From contig CAZTWL010000003.1 in the NCBI GenBank assembly GCA_964617825.1, positions 1 to 64,000 of the forward strand: a stretch of 64,000 bases of DNA, in the 5' to 3' direction. Position 1 is the stretch's first letter. Each line of letters starts with the position of its first letter. The position numbers and the translations under genes were made by a program. This document shows positions 16,541 through 25,517 of the stretch, one piece after another. Below the pieces are notes generated by a model. The model searched no databases and was not told where the DNA came from. It saw only the letters and a list, made by a program, of their open reading frames with translations. The stretch is from VSJD01 sp964617825. Lineage in GTDB: Bacteria; Verrucomicrobiota; Kiritimatiellia; JAAZAB01.

Positions 16541-17437
16541 TTAGTCATGGACTGGGCGCCGGACTTTTTTCAGCCAGCGGGAGAGCGTGGTCTTGTCGGA
16601 AAACCCCAGTTCGCCGGCCATGGTCTTGAGCGGCAAAGACCTGGCCAGCAGCCCCTTGGCCTTTTCAATGCGACAGGCGTCGATGTGCTGGTGCACGGTA
16701 TAACCGGTAATCCGTTTGAAAAGACGGGCAAAATGGCTGGAGGTATACCCGGCCAACTGCGCCAGTTCGGCCAGGGAAGTGTCGAAGTATCCGGTGTTCT
16801 CGATGTGGTCGCGCATCATCTCGATTTTCTCGCGCACCAATACTTCGCGGTCGATGGCGCCGGCCGGACGCTGGCCGAACGCGATCAGGCCCGCCATGAG
16901 TTCCGCATAAAAGGCGTTCAGGAGCAGACGCCGCTGCAGGTCCGCCGTCGGCGATCCGGACGCATCGTTCAACTTCAGGGAATGCAGTATTTTGGCGAGC
17001 GTGTCGACCGGCATCAGGCTGCGCCAGGAATTCAGCCGGCGGACGCGCCCGCGCTGCACGACGGTATCCTGCAGGAAGGCCTGCTTCGGCGTGATAAAGG
17101 TAAGCCAGAGATGGCGCAATCCGTTGTCGCCGGGCCGATAGCGATTGATGTGCGGCTCGTTGGGCGCAATCAACGTTACCGTTCCCGGCGTGCATTGGAA
17201 TATCTGCGACCCGATGCCATATAAACAGGTGCCCCGTATGGCAATCATCGCTTCATAGAAAGGATGCGCATGATTATGACGGTTCATCCATTGCCGCAAG
17301 GCGGCGGAATGGGAGAGAGCCGGAGTCTGGAACGGCGCGATTCGCACGGCCCCGGCGTCGCGCTCAAGTCGCTTAAGGAATGCGCGATCAAAAAACGGAT
17401 GACTGTCAATGCCCAGCTTTTGTGCGCAATTGGCCAT
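16541..17437 (-). CDS. AraC-family transcriptional regulator
   Basis: About 298 residues. The N-terminal part is cupin-like (HNHAHPFYEAMIAIRG, TLIAPNEPHINRYRPG), typical of sugar-sensing AraC proteins. The C-terminal part has two helix-turn-helix units (LAELAQLAGYTSSHFARLFK and MAGELGFSDKTTLSRWLKK). The frame extends to a TTG at 17479; I prefer the ATG at 17437, though neither start has a strong ribosome-binding site. It lies just upstream of the NagB-like gene, which it may control (inferred). Confidence 0.85.
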   Translation of the reverse strand: MANCAQKLGIDSHPFFDRAFLKRLERDAGAVRIAPFQTPALSHSAALRQWMNRHNHAHPFYEAMIAIRGTCLYGIGSQIFQCTPGTVTLIAPNEPHINRYRPGDNGLRHLWLTFITPKQAFLQDTVVQRGRVRRLNSWRSLMPVDTLAKILHSLKLNDASGSPTADLQRRLLLNAFYAELMAGLIAFGQRPAGAIDREVLVREKIEMMRDHIENTGYFDTSLAELAQLAGYTSSHFARLFKRITGYTVHQHIDACRIEKAKGLLARSLPLKTMAGELGFSDKTTLSRWLKKVRRPVHD

Positions 17438-17597
17438 ACGGATTTTTTCGTGCGAGTTGTATCCGAAAACATTTGCCAACCCCCTGCCGGCGCCGGCGCA
17501 GTGGATTGCCTGAACAGGACGTCAAGCATAGACCATGAATGCGTGGTTGTCGATCCTTGACGTCGGAAAAATCTGTTATCTGCGAACCTGGGAAAGC

Positions 17598-17759
17598 CTA
17601 GGGGGTGGCTTTTGCCGGGCGCTTGCGTTCCGCCGGACCTTGGGCGGTTGCGTCGATTGCCAGGGTGAGGGCGATGGTTGCCAGGAGACCGATCAATGCC
17701 CATGGCGATCCATGAGCTTGACCGGGAATTCCACCGTGACAGCGATTCGAGACATGCAT
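17598..17759 (-). CDS. Small single-pass membrane protein (53 residues)
   Basis: A short ORF with an unusually good ribosome-binding site: AAGGAGGG seven bases before the ATG at 17759. The product has a hydrophobic segment WALIGLLATIALTLAI (about 20-35) followed by a basic, Pro-rich tail (AERKRPAKATP), so it looks like a small inner-membrane or exported peptide. A second ATG at 17755 in another frame gives only 20 codons. No relative is recognised. It precedes the AraC gene on the same strand with a 160-base gap. That it is expressed is inferred from the ribosome-binding site and the composition. Confidence 0.5.
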   Translation of the reverse strand: MHVSNRCHGGIPGQAHGSPWALIGLLATIALTLAIDATAQGPAERKRPAKATP

Positions 17760-17881
17760 CAGGCGCCCTCCTTTTGCGATGCGGCATTGATTCTGACCAT
17801 TCCATTTTTATGCTATCCGGAGGCTGTCTTTTTGTAAAGGACCATGATTTGGCCCTGTCGTTTGCCCGGAGGACTATCGGA

Positions 17882-17910
17882 TTGACCAGTTTTGATCTTC
17901 GGTGTAATTG
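17882..17910 (+). promoter_or_regulatory. Candidate sigma-70 promoter for the SNF2 gene
   Basis: TTGACC, a 17-base spacer, then TAATTG, about 75 bases before the SNF2 start. The -35 is good and the -10 is moderate. Confidence 0.4.
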
Positions 17911-17986
17911 ATAAAGAGTTTGGCGGATATCCAAAAAAGCCAAGGGCGATTTTTGTTTTATTTGCGCATAATCTTTTGAAGTCAAT

Positions 17987-20900
17987 ATGACGATTCCTTT
18001 TACCCGTAAGATGCTGATGGATTGGGGCGGAGAAGAAGTGTTTCGATCCGGCTTGGCCATGTTCGAGAAGGGGTTTGTCCAGTCCGTAACCTACGAGCAC
18101 CCCGTGGTCAAGGGCACACTCAAGGTCGGCGCCGGAACGCTGGCCTGTCAGTTCACCCTGCGGCCGAAAGGCGGCGCCGAAAATCAGTGCCGCTGTTACA
18201 ATTGCCAGGAACGTTCCCTGACCTGTGTTCACATGATCGCTCTCGGCCTGGAACTTCTCCGCCGGCAGACCGATCCCGACCGTGAGATTAAGATCAAGGA
18301 GGAGCAGCGCCGCGCGGCGCGTCTGGCGCAGGTGGATGAGTCCGCCTACCTGAAGCGCGTTCCGGAGGGCACGCCGGGCGCCATTTCCGTTACCTTGTGT
18401 TTGACCCTCGGCCATAATTGGATGGATGGCTGCCGCGCCGGCCGCGTTCCGCTCCGGTGCGAAATCGAATGCAACGGACGCCGCGCTCCGCCCGAAATCG
18501 TTTCCCGGAAACTGGCCTTCACGTTTCCGTCCCGGGATGAATCCCTGCTTTTCGTGCTGGAGGATATTTCGGAAGGTCCGCTGAAAGGCAACCTGGAAAT
18601 CGGGCTGAGGGATTTTGCCAATTTGTTGCAGTTGCACGCCGGCAAGCCGCTGGCCATCGAAGGCCGGCAGCCTCCGGCGACGATCAATACCGTCCCGCTG
18701 GTATCCATCCTCAAGCTGGATATGGACGAGCGCTCGGGCGAACTGGTCCTGGCAGTGCATAACGAGTTGCCGGTCAGCGAAGTGGCCGCTGCGCCATTTT
18801 ATATCGTTGCCGGGAAAACCGGCTGGGTCTTCGGCGCCGGGCAGTTCTGGCCGCTGGAAAAACTGCTCCCCATTCCTTTCCAGCCGCTCTATGCCCAGGC
18901 GGTGACCATTCCGCGCACGGCTGTGCTCCGGTTCATGAATACCGAGCTGCCGTTGCTCGCGAAACATATGCCCGTGGCGACCGAACTCAGTTTGGACCTG
19001 TTTGCGCTGGAGCCGGCCGAACCCCGTTTCCGGATGGAAATTCGCGGCAGCCCCGCTTCGCTGGCGGCCGTATTGTATGCCGAGTATGGCGCGGTCGCCG
19101 TGGTGGCCGGCAAGCCCGATCCGGCTGATCCGCTGGCCGTGGCGGACCCGGAGGATGTGTGCCGTTATCTGACGCGCAATCCGGAGCGCGAACAGCAGGC
19201 CTTGCAACGGATCAAGGCCTTTGGTTTTGTCGGCGAGCGCGGCGATGCGCTTACGCCGGTTGTCGGCGAGCGCGAGGTGCTTAACGTTCTCGGCAGCGGC
19301 ATCCATGCCCTGCGCCGGTTGGGTTGGAAAGTGGAGTTCAATGGTTCGGTCAAGCCGTTTATGGACTCGCTGGAATCCGCCATGCCGGTCGTCCACGTCC
19401 AGGACGATGCCGCCGCCGGCTGGTTCGATGTCGGCTTTGCGTTCGAAGACGGCCAGGGGCAAAGTTTGTCGGAGTCCGAAATTCAAAGGGCCCTGCTCAA
19501 GGGCGACTCCTTTATCCGGAAAGGCGGCCGGACAATCTTGCTCGATGCCGGCGCGATCGAGGCGGCCCGCGATATTTTTGCCGACTGCGCCGGCGGCGAC
19601 GGCGCGCGCGCCGGAACCTTCCGGCTCGATGGCGTTTATGCCGCCTACATCAAATCGTCCCTGGATGCCCTGGAAGGAATCGATGTCGAAGCCCGTCCGG
19701 AATGGCTGGAGAAAATTCGGGGGCAGGAGAGCGGGCGTCTGGTGCTGGAGAAAGCGGTTCTACCGCCGGATCTGGAAAAGATCATGCGCCCGTACCAGAA
19801 GGAGGGCGTCGCCTGGCTCAGGTTTTTGGAGCAGAACCAGTTCGGCGGGATTCTGGCCGACGACATGGGGCTGGGTAAAACCTTGCAATCCCTGGCATGG
19901 CTGAGCCTGGCGCGCCAGCACGCGGCGGCGAAGGGCAAGCCGGCGTTGATTGTTTGTCCTTCGAGCCTGGTGGACAATTGGGCGGAGGAAGCGTCGCGCT
20001 TTACGCCGAAGCTGGGCGTGATTGTGATGAGCGGCGGCGACCGGCATGCAAAGTGGAACGATCTCGAGTCGGCCGATATTGTCGTAACCTCATATGCCCT
20101 GTTGCGCCGGGATATCGAGTTGCTGGCGGCCCTGGATTTTTCCGCCGTGGTGTTGGACGAGGCCCAGCACATCAAAAACCGCTCGACCCAGAATGCCCAG
20201 GCTACCAAGCGTTTGAAAGCTGTCCACCGCCTGGTTCTGACCGGCACCCCGATCGAAAATAGCGTGGCCGACCTGTGGTCGATCATGGACTTTCTCATGC
20301 CGGGCTATCTCGGGCCCTATGAGCGCTTCCGCTTCGGTTACGAGGCGCCCATTGCCCAGGGCGGCGAGGCGGCCGAAGCGGCGCAGCTTAAGCTGCGCCG
20401 CAAGCTTCGGCCGTTCATGCTCCGGCGGTTGAAACAGGACGTTGCCAAGGACCTGCCGCTCAAAATCGAAAAGCTGGCGAGCTGCGTGATGACCCGCGAC
20501 CAGCAGCTCGTTTATAAAAACCTGCTGCAGGCCTCGCAGCGCAAGATCAGCGACTTGGTTGCGCGCAATGGCTTCCAGCGCTCCCGCATGGAGATTCTAA
20601 CGACCCTCCTGCGCCTGCGGCAGACTTGCTGTCACCTCGAACTGCTCAAGCTGAAGGATCTCGACAGCCGGTATCCATCAGGCAAACTGGATCTTTTCTT
20701 CGAACTGCTCGACGAGGCGATCGATGGCGGACACCGAGTGCTGGTCTTCAGCCAGTTCACTTCCATGCTGGCCATTCTCCGGCGTGAATTGGAAAAGCTT
20801 GGGTTGACATACAGTTATCTCGACGGGGCCACGCAAAACCGGCTGGCCGTTGTGCAGGAATTCAACACCAATCGTTCGATTCCCGTCTTCCTGATCAGCC

Positions 20901-21190
20901 TCAAGGCCGGCGGGACAGGCCTGAATCTTACCGGCGCGGACATGGTGATCCATTTCGACCCGTGGTGGAATCCGGCCGTCGAGGCGCAAGCCACCGACCG
21001 GGCTCACCGCATTGGCCAAAAACGCACCGTTTACAGCCTCAAGCTGATAACGAAGGATACCGTCGAGGAAAAAGTCCTGACCATGCAGCGCCGCAAGCAA
21101 AGCGTGATCGACGCGACATTGGCCGACGACGAGCAGGTCATGCAGAAACTGACCTGGGAGGATGTGAAGGACCTGCTGAGTCTGAGTTGA
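17987..21190 (+). CDS. SNF2/SWI2-family DNA-dependent ATPase with SWIM zinc finger
   Basis: 1067 residues, a nucleic-acid remodelling ATPase of the bacterial HepA/SNF2 group. A SWIM zinc finger (CxC...CxH: CRC, CVH) lies near 68-82. After a long middle region comes the helicase core: GGILADDMGLGKTLQSLAWL (Walker A), VLDEAQHIKN (motif II), LTGTPIENSVADLWSIMDFL (motif III region), then the second lobe with LVFSQFTSML, SYLDGAT, LISLKAGGTGLNLT and DRAHRIGQ (motif VI). The gene is complete and stands alone. SWIM-SNF2 proteins are thought to act in transcription recycling or DNA repair; which one applies here cannot be seen. Confidence 0.93.
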   Translation: MTIPFTRKMLMDWGGEEVFRSGLAMFEKGFVQSVTYEHPVVKGTLKVGAGTLACQFTLRPKGGAENQCRCYNCQERSLTCVHMIALGLELLRRQTDPDREIKIKEEQRRAARLAQVDESAYLKRVPEGTPGAISVTLCLTLGHNWMDGCRAGRVPLRCEIECNGRRAPPEIVSRKLAFTFPSRDESLLFVLEDISEGPLKGNLEIGLRDFANLLQLHAGKPLAIEGRQPPATINTVPLVSILKLDMDERSGELVLAVHNELPVSEVAAAPFYIVAGKTGWVFGAGQFWPLEKLLPIPFQPLYAQAVTIPRTAVLRFMNTELPLLAKHMPVATELSLDLFALEPAEPRFRMEIRGSPASLAAVLYAEYGAVAVVAGKPDPADPLAVADPEDVCRYLTRNPEREQQALQRIKAFGFVGERGDALTPVVGEREVLNVLGSGIHALRRLGWKVEFNGSVKPFMDSLESAMPVVHVQDDAAAGWFDVGFAFEDGQGQSLSESEIQRALLKGDSFIRKGGRTILLDAGAIEAARDIFADCAGGDGARAGTFRLDGVYAAYIKSSLDALEGIDVEARPEWLEKIRGQESGRLVLEKAVLPPDLEKIMRPYQKEGVAWLRFLEQNQFGGILADDMGLGKTLQSLAWLSLARQHAAAKGKPALIVCPSSLVDNWAEEASRFTPKLGVIVMSGGDRHAKWNDLESADIVVTSYALLRRDIELLAALDFSAVVLDEAQHIKNRSTQNAQATKRLKAVHRLVLTGTPIENSVADLWSIMDFLMPGYLGPYERFRFGYEAPIAQGGEAAEAAQLKLRRKLRPFMLRRLKQDVAKDLPLKIEKLASCVMTRDQQLVYKNLLQASQRKISDLVARNGFQRSRMEILTTLLRLRQTCCHLELLKLKDLDSRYPSGKLDLFFELLDEAIDGGHRVLVFSQFTSMLAILRRELEKLGLTYSYLDGATQNRLAVVQEFNTNRSIPVFLISLKAGGTGLNLTGADMVIHFDPWWNPAVEAQATDRAHRIGQKRTVYSLKLITKDTVEEKVLTMQRRKQSVIDATLADDEQVMQKLTWEDVKDLLSLS

Positions 21191-21303
21191 AGATCTAACC
21201 ACATGCGAGCGGTGTAATTTCGGTCTTTGTGCGTCGCGGTTTTTTGTGGTATTAAGAAACTTGTTCGGGCCATGCAGGTGGAAATCTTCCGCGGGAGATC
21301 GAC

Positions 21304-21672
21304 ATGCAAATACAGTCTTATGTTTACGGCCGGAGATTGGAATTGATCCTGGCGGGCAAAATGGATGCGCTGTCCGTTCCAGAGGTGGAGCAGACCGTGG
21401 CGGCTGCGGTTTCGCCGGCGATTTGCGTCGCGATCGTGGATTTATCCGGCGTGGATTACATCAGCAGTGCTGGCCTGCGCCTCTTGCTGAACCTGTTCAA
21501 GAAGCTTCAACAGGCGGGAGGGACCTTGGCCCTGGCCGGCACCAAGCCGTATTGTCGCAAGGTCATCGAATTGGCCGGGTTTGGCGGAATTTTTCCAATG
21601 TTCGATCAAGTCGCGGATGCCAAAGCTTTCTGCGATCAGGTGCTCGAGCAGAACAGTCTGCCTCGAACCTGA
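21304..21672 (+). CDS. STAS-domain anti-sigma factor antagonist-like protein
   Basis: 122 residues, one complete STAS domain as in SpoIIAA/RsbV. The conserved segment IVDLSGVDYISSAGLRLLL carries the Ser that is phosphorylated by a partner anti-sigma kinase in this family. GGGAG lies upstream of the ATG. It is 113 bases after the SNF2 gene on the same strand. No kinase or phosphatase partner is present in the window, so the sigma factor or other process it controls is unknown. Confidence 0.85.
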   Translation: MQIQSYVYGRRLELILAGKMDALSVPEVEQTVAAAVSPAICVAIVDLSGVDYISSAGLRLLLNLFKKLQQAGGTLALAGTKPYCRKVIELAGFGGIFPMFDQVADAKAFCDQVLEQNSLPRT

Positions 21673-22229
21673 TCATTTTTGCTTATTTTAGATCGAACCG
21701 GACGGTTATTCCAGATCGAATCTGGGTAAAGGGTGGCTGGGCTATCGTCTTTATCGGATTCTCAATAATGATTATTGCGCTGGCGTCGCCTGGGAAGCTG
21801 AAACTTAGGCATTTGGGCCTTGGGTTATTGGGTCGGAATCGACACAAAACAGTGGCAAAAAACGAAGCTAAGTCTTGCAAAACATCGCTATGGTTGACGT
21901 TCTTTTCGTGAATTAATCTGCGGTCGACAGTCATCATCTGACACTGCAGCCTGAACATGCCATGGGATCTTGGCGACTAATTCAGGCTTAGTTATGGGTC
22001 AAAAGTAGCGGATGGCGATATTTTACTGGTGATTTAAGGCGTAGGTCATCTTGGTATGAATCTTGCTTGATGAATATTTACTAATGCTTTCTCGAGCATA
22101 TAAAAGTGAATATTAGCGCCGGAAAATTTGGGCAAGTGGTTAAGCCTGCGCTAAAATTGGATGGCAGCCGAGAATGTAGCCGGCATCTGGCGGCGATTGC
22201 GGCTTGAATTTTCCGGGTATGAGTCTAAC
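21673..22229. other. 557-base regulatory spacer before the pseudopilin operon
   Basis: No convincing gene. It contains an 8-bp inverted repeat AGCCTGAA...TTCAGGCT (21949-21956 and 21981-21988) and, about 70 bases later, the sigma-54 promoter at 22051-22067. The inverted repeat is centred about 110 bases before the expected transcription start, a usual distance for an enhancer-binding activator site. Confidence 0.5.
22051..22067 (+). promoter_or_regulatory. Sigma-54 (-24/-12) promoter of the pseudopilin operon
   Basis: TTGGTATG-AATC-TTGCT fits the TTGGCACG-N4-TTGCW consensus with the exact ten bases between the invariant GG and GC. The expected start is near 22078, about 150 bases before the first pseudopilin ATG. 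Type IV pilin genes in other bacteria are often sigma-54 dependent. Confidence 0.65.
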
Positions 22230-22631
22230 ATGAAGTTAATGAGAAAGCATGAGCATGACGGCGCATTGGCATTTACCCTGGTTGAGGTAGTGGTTGCCAC
22301 AGCCTTGATGATTCTGGCTTTGGCGGCATTTGTCACCACCTTTGTCATGTCGAAGAAGTCGGCGGTAATATCCGAAAACCGGATGGAAGCTTTGCATGAT
22401 GCCAGGAATGAAATGGAACAGCTTTTGTTGTGCAAGTACTCGGATACGCGCCTTAGCGTCGGGGCGCATTCAACCGACATGGCTGGCGTAAAATACGGGG
22501 TGGCGATTGTTACCAACAGCTCGTATACCGTGAAAAACATTGTGGTGACTTCAAAATGGGTCAATCCCGGCGGCATTATCACATCGTCGTTTGTTCTGAC
22601 GGGATCGATTAGTTCGGAGTTGCACCAATGA
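22230..22631 (+). CDS. PilV-like minor pseudopilin (cassette A)
   Basis: 133 residues from the ATG at 22230. A short basic leader is followed by the prepilin cleavage region FTLVEVVVATALMILALAAF, with Glu at mature position 5 in the hydrophobic helix as in type IV pilins and type II secretion pseudopilins. The globular part is small. The gene overlaps the next by ATGA. Family-level function: a minor component that initiates or tips a pilus or pseudopilus, processed by prepilin peptidase, which is not in this window. The frame opens further upstream at 22161, but the leader there is too long for a prepilin. Confidence 0.75.
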   Translation: MKLMRKHEHDGALAFTLVEVVVATALMILALAAFVTTFVMSKKSAVISENRMEALHDARNEMEQLLLCKYSDTRLSVGAHSTDMAGVKYGVAIVTNSSYTVKNIVVTSKWVNPGGIITSSFVLTGSISSELHQ

Positions 22632-23293
22632 GCATCGGGATGGCCAAGGATACGGATCCGGGAACGATCGGCGGCGGTCGCCTGGGCTTCTCCCTGGTCG
22701 AGCTGATGATTGCGGTGGGGTTGTTCGGTCTTGTAATGGCGGGTTCGTTCGGCGTGTATAACATGTGTCAGCGAATGTGGCGTTCCACCTCGCTGAGCAT
22801 GGATTCGGCGCGCATGGCCAGCTTGGCGCTTGAACGCATGGTCTATGGGGTGGGCAACGGCAGCGGCTTGCGAGCGGCCGCCGGCATCCTGGTCGATACG
22901 AACAAGCACAAGGATTCGACCAGCGTGAATTACTGGGACACGAAGACCAATTCGCCGCCGGCGGCGAATAATCCCGCCAATAATTTTTGCTGGTCGACAT
23001 CGCCGGCTTATAATGACGGCAGCTGGCGGATCATATATTCCAATAGCTTGGATGGCGTGAAGTATATCGATTATATAAAAAAACAACGAAGTATCGTCAT
23101 GTGGCTGAATACCAACGATGCTGCCAGTAGGGTGTTGATCTGTAATTATGTTTTGTCGGCATCGGTGTACACTGTATCTAATGGCGCGGGGCCAGCGGGG
23201 ATTGTCATCAGCAATCTGACAGTCTGGAAAAAAGACGGGACATATACGGCCAGCAATCGGGTAAGCACTTTTGTCAAGAGTCGCAACAAGTAA
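22628..23293 (+). CDS. PilW-like minor pseudopilin (cassette A)
   Basis: 221 residues. The prepilin motif FSLVELMIAVGLFGLVMAG follows a 20-residue leader. A 31-base stretch coding GLFGLVMAGS is the same in the PilW-like gene at 25518-26192, and the residues after it are also similar (GVYNMCQ against GVYVMCQ), so the two genes are paralogs. Middle segments with aromatic and Asn-rich residues (NDGSWRIIYSNS) also match NDGGSWRLMYSNA of the second copy. It overlaps the preceding gene by four bases (ATGA), which indicates translational coupling. Confidence 0.8.
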   Translation: MSIGMAKDTDPGTIGGGRLGFSLVELMIAVGLFGLVMAGSFGVYNMCQRMWRSTSLSMDSARMASLALERMVYGVGNGSGLRAAAGILVDTNKHKDSTSVNYWDTKTNSPPAANNPANNFCWSTSPAYNDGSWRIIYSNSLDGVKYIDYIKKQRSIVMWLNTNDAASRVLICNYVLSASVYTVSNGAGPAGIVISNLTVWKKDGTYTASNRVSTFVKSRNK

Positions 23294-23319
23294 GCGATGG
23301 CGGCCGCCATGGGGGTGTT

Positions 23320-24975
23320 ATGAGCGAAGCCAAGCGGGAATCGGGGGTCGTACTGGTGGCGGTAGTGTGTTTGGCGGCCGTGGCAGCTATATTGTCGATC
23401 GGGTTGATTTCGGAAAGCGGAGCGCAGTTGAAATTGACGAATCGGCAGACAAGCATGGAGCAGGCTTTTTATATTGCCGAGGGCGGCGCGGAGCGGGCGG
23501 TCTCCTGTATCCAGCGGGCCGGAACCAATTCCATTATAGGCCATACCGTTACCGGTGCATTAGGCAACGGTTCCTTCGCGGCCAGTATCTTCGGTTCGAC
23601 GACATCGCCGGATACCGGCGGCACCCATGCCGTCGAGGGCTGGATCAGCATTAATCCGAATAACAATTCGGGAAACGAATTTCTCATGCTGCTGTCCGGA
23701 GGGGGCTCCTACACGCGGGACAATTTGCAGGATCAAAGTTTATCCGATTTTAGCGGCACGGCCGGCATGGTGCATGTAAAACCCAAAGGCAATTCCGATC
23801 AAACTTTAACGGTGGATGGCGCAACTTATACTCTGGATAAGAGCTGTGCCTACACGTTTACCGCGGAATCCATGAGCGTGATCTTATCCAACGACAACCG
23901 CAATGCGCAAGGCAAGGCGGTGGGCAAATGGTGGCTTTATATCGACGGCAATAACGTGGCGCTTGCCGACGATTCCGCGGGCAGCTCGCAGGCTCTGCAG
24001 TATTTTACGATTTATTCCGTCGGCACGGTCGGATCTTCCCGGCGGATGGTGGTCCTGGAAGGTGTGCACCAGACGAGTTGGGCGAAGTACGCGCTGTGGT
24101 ATAACAACGGCCCCGGGGCGATCTGGATCCGTGACGGCGAAACGTTCGATGGCCCGGTGCATGCCAATACCGAAATCTATCTCACGGGCGATCCGGTTTT
24201 TAACGCGCTGATTTCTTCCACGGCCAACGGCTGGGGATCGGGAAGCGATACCAATGATGTTGCTTTTAATGCGGGCTTCGAATTGAATGCGGCGATGCAA
24301 TCCATGGCTTCCATCAACTTTTCCAACATGCTTGCGCAAGCCTCCATGGTAATTACCGGCAAGACCTCCATTACCATGGCGGGAACCAACCTGCTGATTA
24401 CCAGTTGGACGCGGGGCTGGACCAATTATCCGGTGGCGGTGCCTTCCAATGGATTGATCTATATCCAAAACGCTCCGTCAGGCGGCTCCAGCAGCATGCG
24501 GACCGGCACGGTTGATGTGGCCGGAGTTTTGGATGGCCGCCTGACAGTCGTGGCCGCCAATAATATTCAAATCACCAATCAGATCGTCTATGCCAATACC
24601 AACATCGATCTTTTGGCGACCAACCTTTCCGACGATGCCCTGGGCTTGGTTGCCCACCGGGATGTCATTGTCATGGACGAGGCCCCGGCCAACGTAAAAA
24701 TCTATGCCCATATTATTGCCGAGGGCGGCGCCTCGGCATTCTCTTCGGACGGCAGCTTTTACGTCGAGCATTATAATAGCCGCTCGCCTTCCGGCTATCT
24801 CAACGTGTATGGGGGAATCGTGCAATTTTATCGGGGCGCGGTGGGCTTGGTGGATGGCACTGGTTTTGGCAAGAAATACACATTTGACCGGCGTTTTGCC
24901 GTCAACCCGCCGCCTTATTACCCGGCGGTAACCAACGATTATCAATGGCAAGGCTGGCGCGACAAGCCGCTATGA
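23320..24975 (+). CDS. PilX-like pilus assembly protein (cassette A)
   Basis: 551 residues. The N-terminus has GVVLVAVVCLAAVAAILSIGL, a hydrophobic helix starting right after a short basic leader, then QAFYIAEGGAERAV, the AEAGxERA-type motif of PilX N-terminal proteins. The remainder is a long Ser/Thr/Asn-rich region that looks extracellular and beta-rich. It is longer than its counterpart in cassette B (388 residues). It lies 26 bases after the PilW-like gene and overlaps the following ORF. Role inferred: minor pilin or pilus-tip protein. Confidence 0.75.
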   Translation: MSEAKRESGVVLVAVVCLAAVAAILSIGLISESGAQLKLTNRQTSMEQAFYIAEGGAERAVSCIQRAGTNSIIGHTVTGALGNGSFAASIFGSTTSPDTGGTHAVEGWISINPNNNSGNEFLMLLSGGGSYTRDNLQDQSLSDFSGTAGMVHVKPKGNSDQTLTVDGATYTLDKSCAYTFTAESMSVILSNDNRNAQGKAVGKWWLYIDGNNVALADDSAGSSQALQYFTIYSVGTVGSSRRMVVLEGVHQTSWAKYALWYNNGPGAIWIRDGETFDGPVHANTEIYLTGDPVFNALISSTANGWGSGSDTNDVAFNAGFELNAAMQSMASINFSNMLAQASMVITGKTSITMAGTNLLITSWTRGWTNYPVAVPSNGLIYIQNAPSGGSSSMRTGTVDVAGVLDGRLTVVAANNIQITNQIVYANTNIDLLATNLSDDALGLVAHRDVIVMDEAPANVKIYAHIIAEGGASAFSSDGSFYVEHYNSRSPSGYLNVYGGIVQFYRGAVGLVDGTGFGKKYTFDRRFAVNPPPYYPAVTNDYQWQGWRDKPL

Positions 24976-25445
24976 CAACCGGACATCCATCGCAATCTAC
25001 GCCCTCGGTGTTGATCATGGGGGTTTCCGCCGGGGTGGCGATCCTTTTGCTGGGATTTTTGATCCGGTCTTTTCTCGGGCCTTGTTGTGCGTCCCAGCCG
25101 GGAGGCAAGCCCGGGCTGGAATCCGGCGCGGCGCAGTCGGCGGCGAGCGCGGAACCTGGTTTGCAAAATGCGAGCGTCAAGAACGATGCGCAGGAATTCG
25201 TGCATCATGCCGATGCGGCGGAACCCGCTCCGGCGTCTGTGTCCGCGCCGGCGGGGCCGGTTCGAGCCGCAAAAAAAAGCGACGATTTCGTGGTGGATTA
25301 TCAGGTGCTCCGCGATCGCGAAACCGGGCGCAAGGCGACGATCAAAAATATTCGGGAAGTAGCCAAAGAAAATCCAGAATCAGGCTATGCGCTGAACGAC
25401 GAGCAACTTCGCAAACTCGATCGATCGGGCGCATCCTTCCAGTGA
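24972..25445 (+). CDS. Small single-pass membrane protein of cassette A
   Basis: 157 residues, start overlapping the previous stop (ATGA). One transmembrane segment (VLIMGVSAGVAILLLGFLI, about 13-31), then an Ala/Pro-rich linker and a charged C-terminal part (DDFVVDYQVLRDRETGRKA, KNIREVAKENPESGYALND). It has no prepilin motif. The gene at 26226 occupies the same role in the second cassette (membrane helix, Pro/Ala linker, charged helix), although sequence similarity is slight. Family unknown; the constant neighbourhood suggests it helps assemble or anchor the pseudopilus. Confidence 0.6.
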   Translation: MTTGHPSQSTPSVLIMGVSAGVAILLLGFLIRSFLGPCCASQPGGKPGLESGAAQSAASAEPGLQNASVKNDAQEFVHHADAAEPAPASVSAPAGPVRAAKKSDDFVVDYQVLRDRETGRKATIKNIREVAKENPESGYALNDEQLRKLDRSGASFQ

Positions 25446-25517
25446 TGCGCGCATTTTCGGTTTGCGGTCGGGCGCCATTGACGGGCAGCGAGCCATGACT
25501 TTAGGGGAGTTGGATCG

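Noticed and set aside
15629..17224. 531-codon plus-strand ORF opposite the NagB-like and AraC genes
   Set aside because: It spans two clear minus-strand genes and their gap; no start signal or domain.
17284..18060. 258-codon minus-strand ORF crossing the AraC start and the SNF2 start
   Set aside because: It overlaps two better genes and has Ser/Arg-rich low-complexity content. The 53-codon ORF within its span, in another frame, has the real ribosome-binding site.
17813..19486. 557-codon minus-strand ORF opposite the SNF2 gene
   Set aside because: The plus strand encodes an unmistakable SNF2 protein; the antisense frame is open because of GC-rich codon bias and has no recognisable motif.
21246..21911. 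Plus-strand ORF overlapping the STAS gene and extending into the spacer, with a hydrophobic tail segment
   Set aside because: The STAS frame is clearly the coding one, and the tail (near 21740-21911) has no start codon with a ribosome-binding site. A small membrane protein there cannot be excluded but is not supported.
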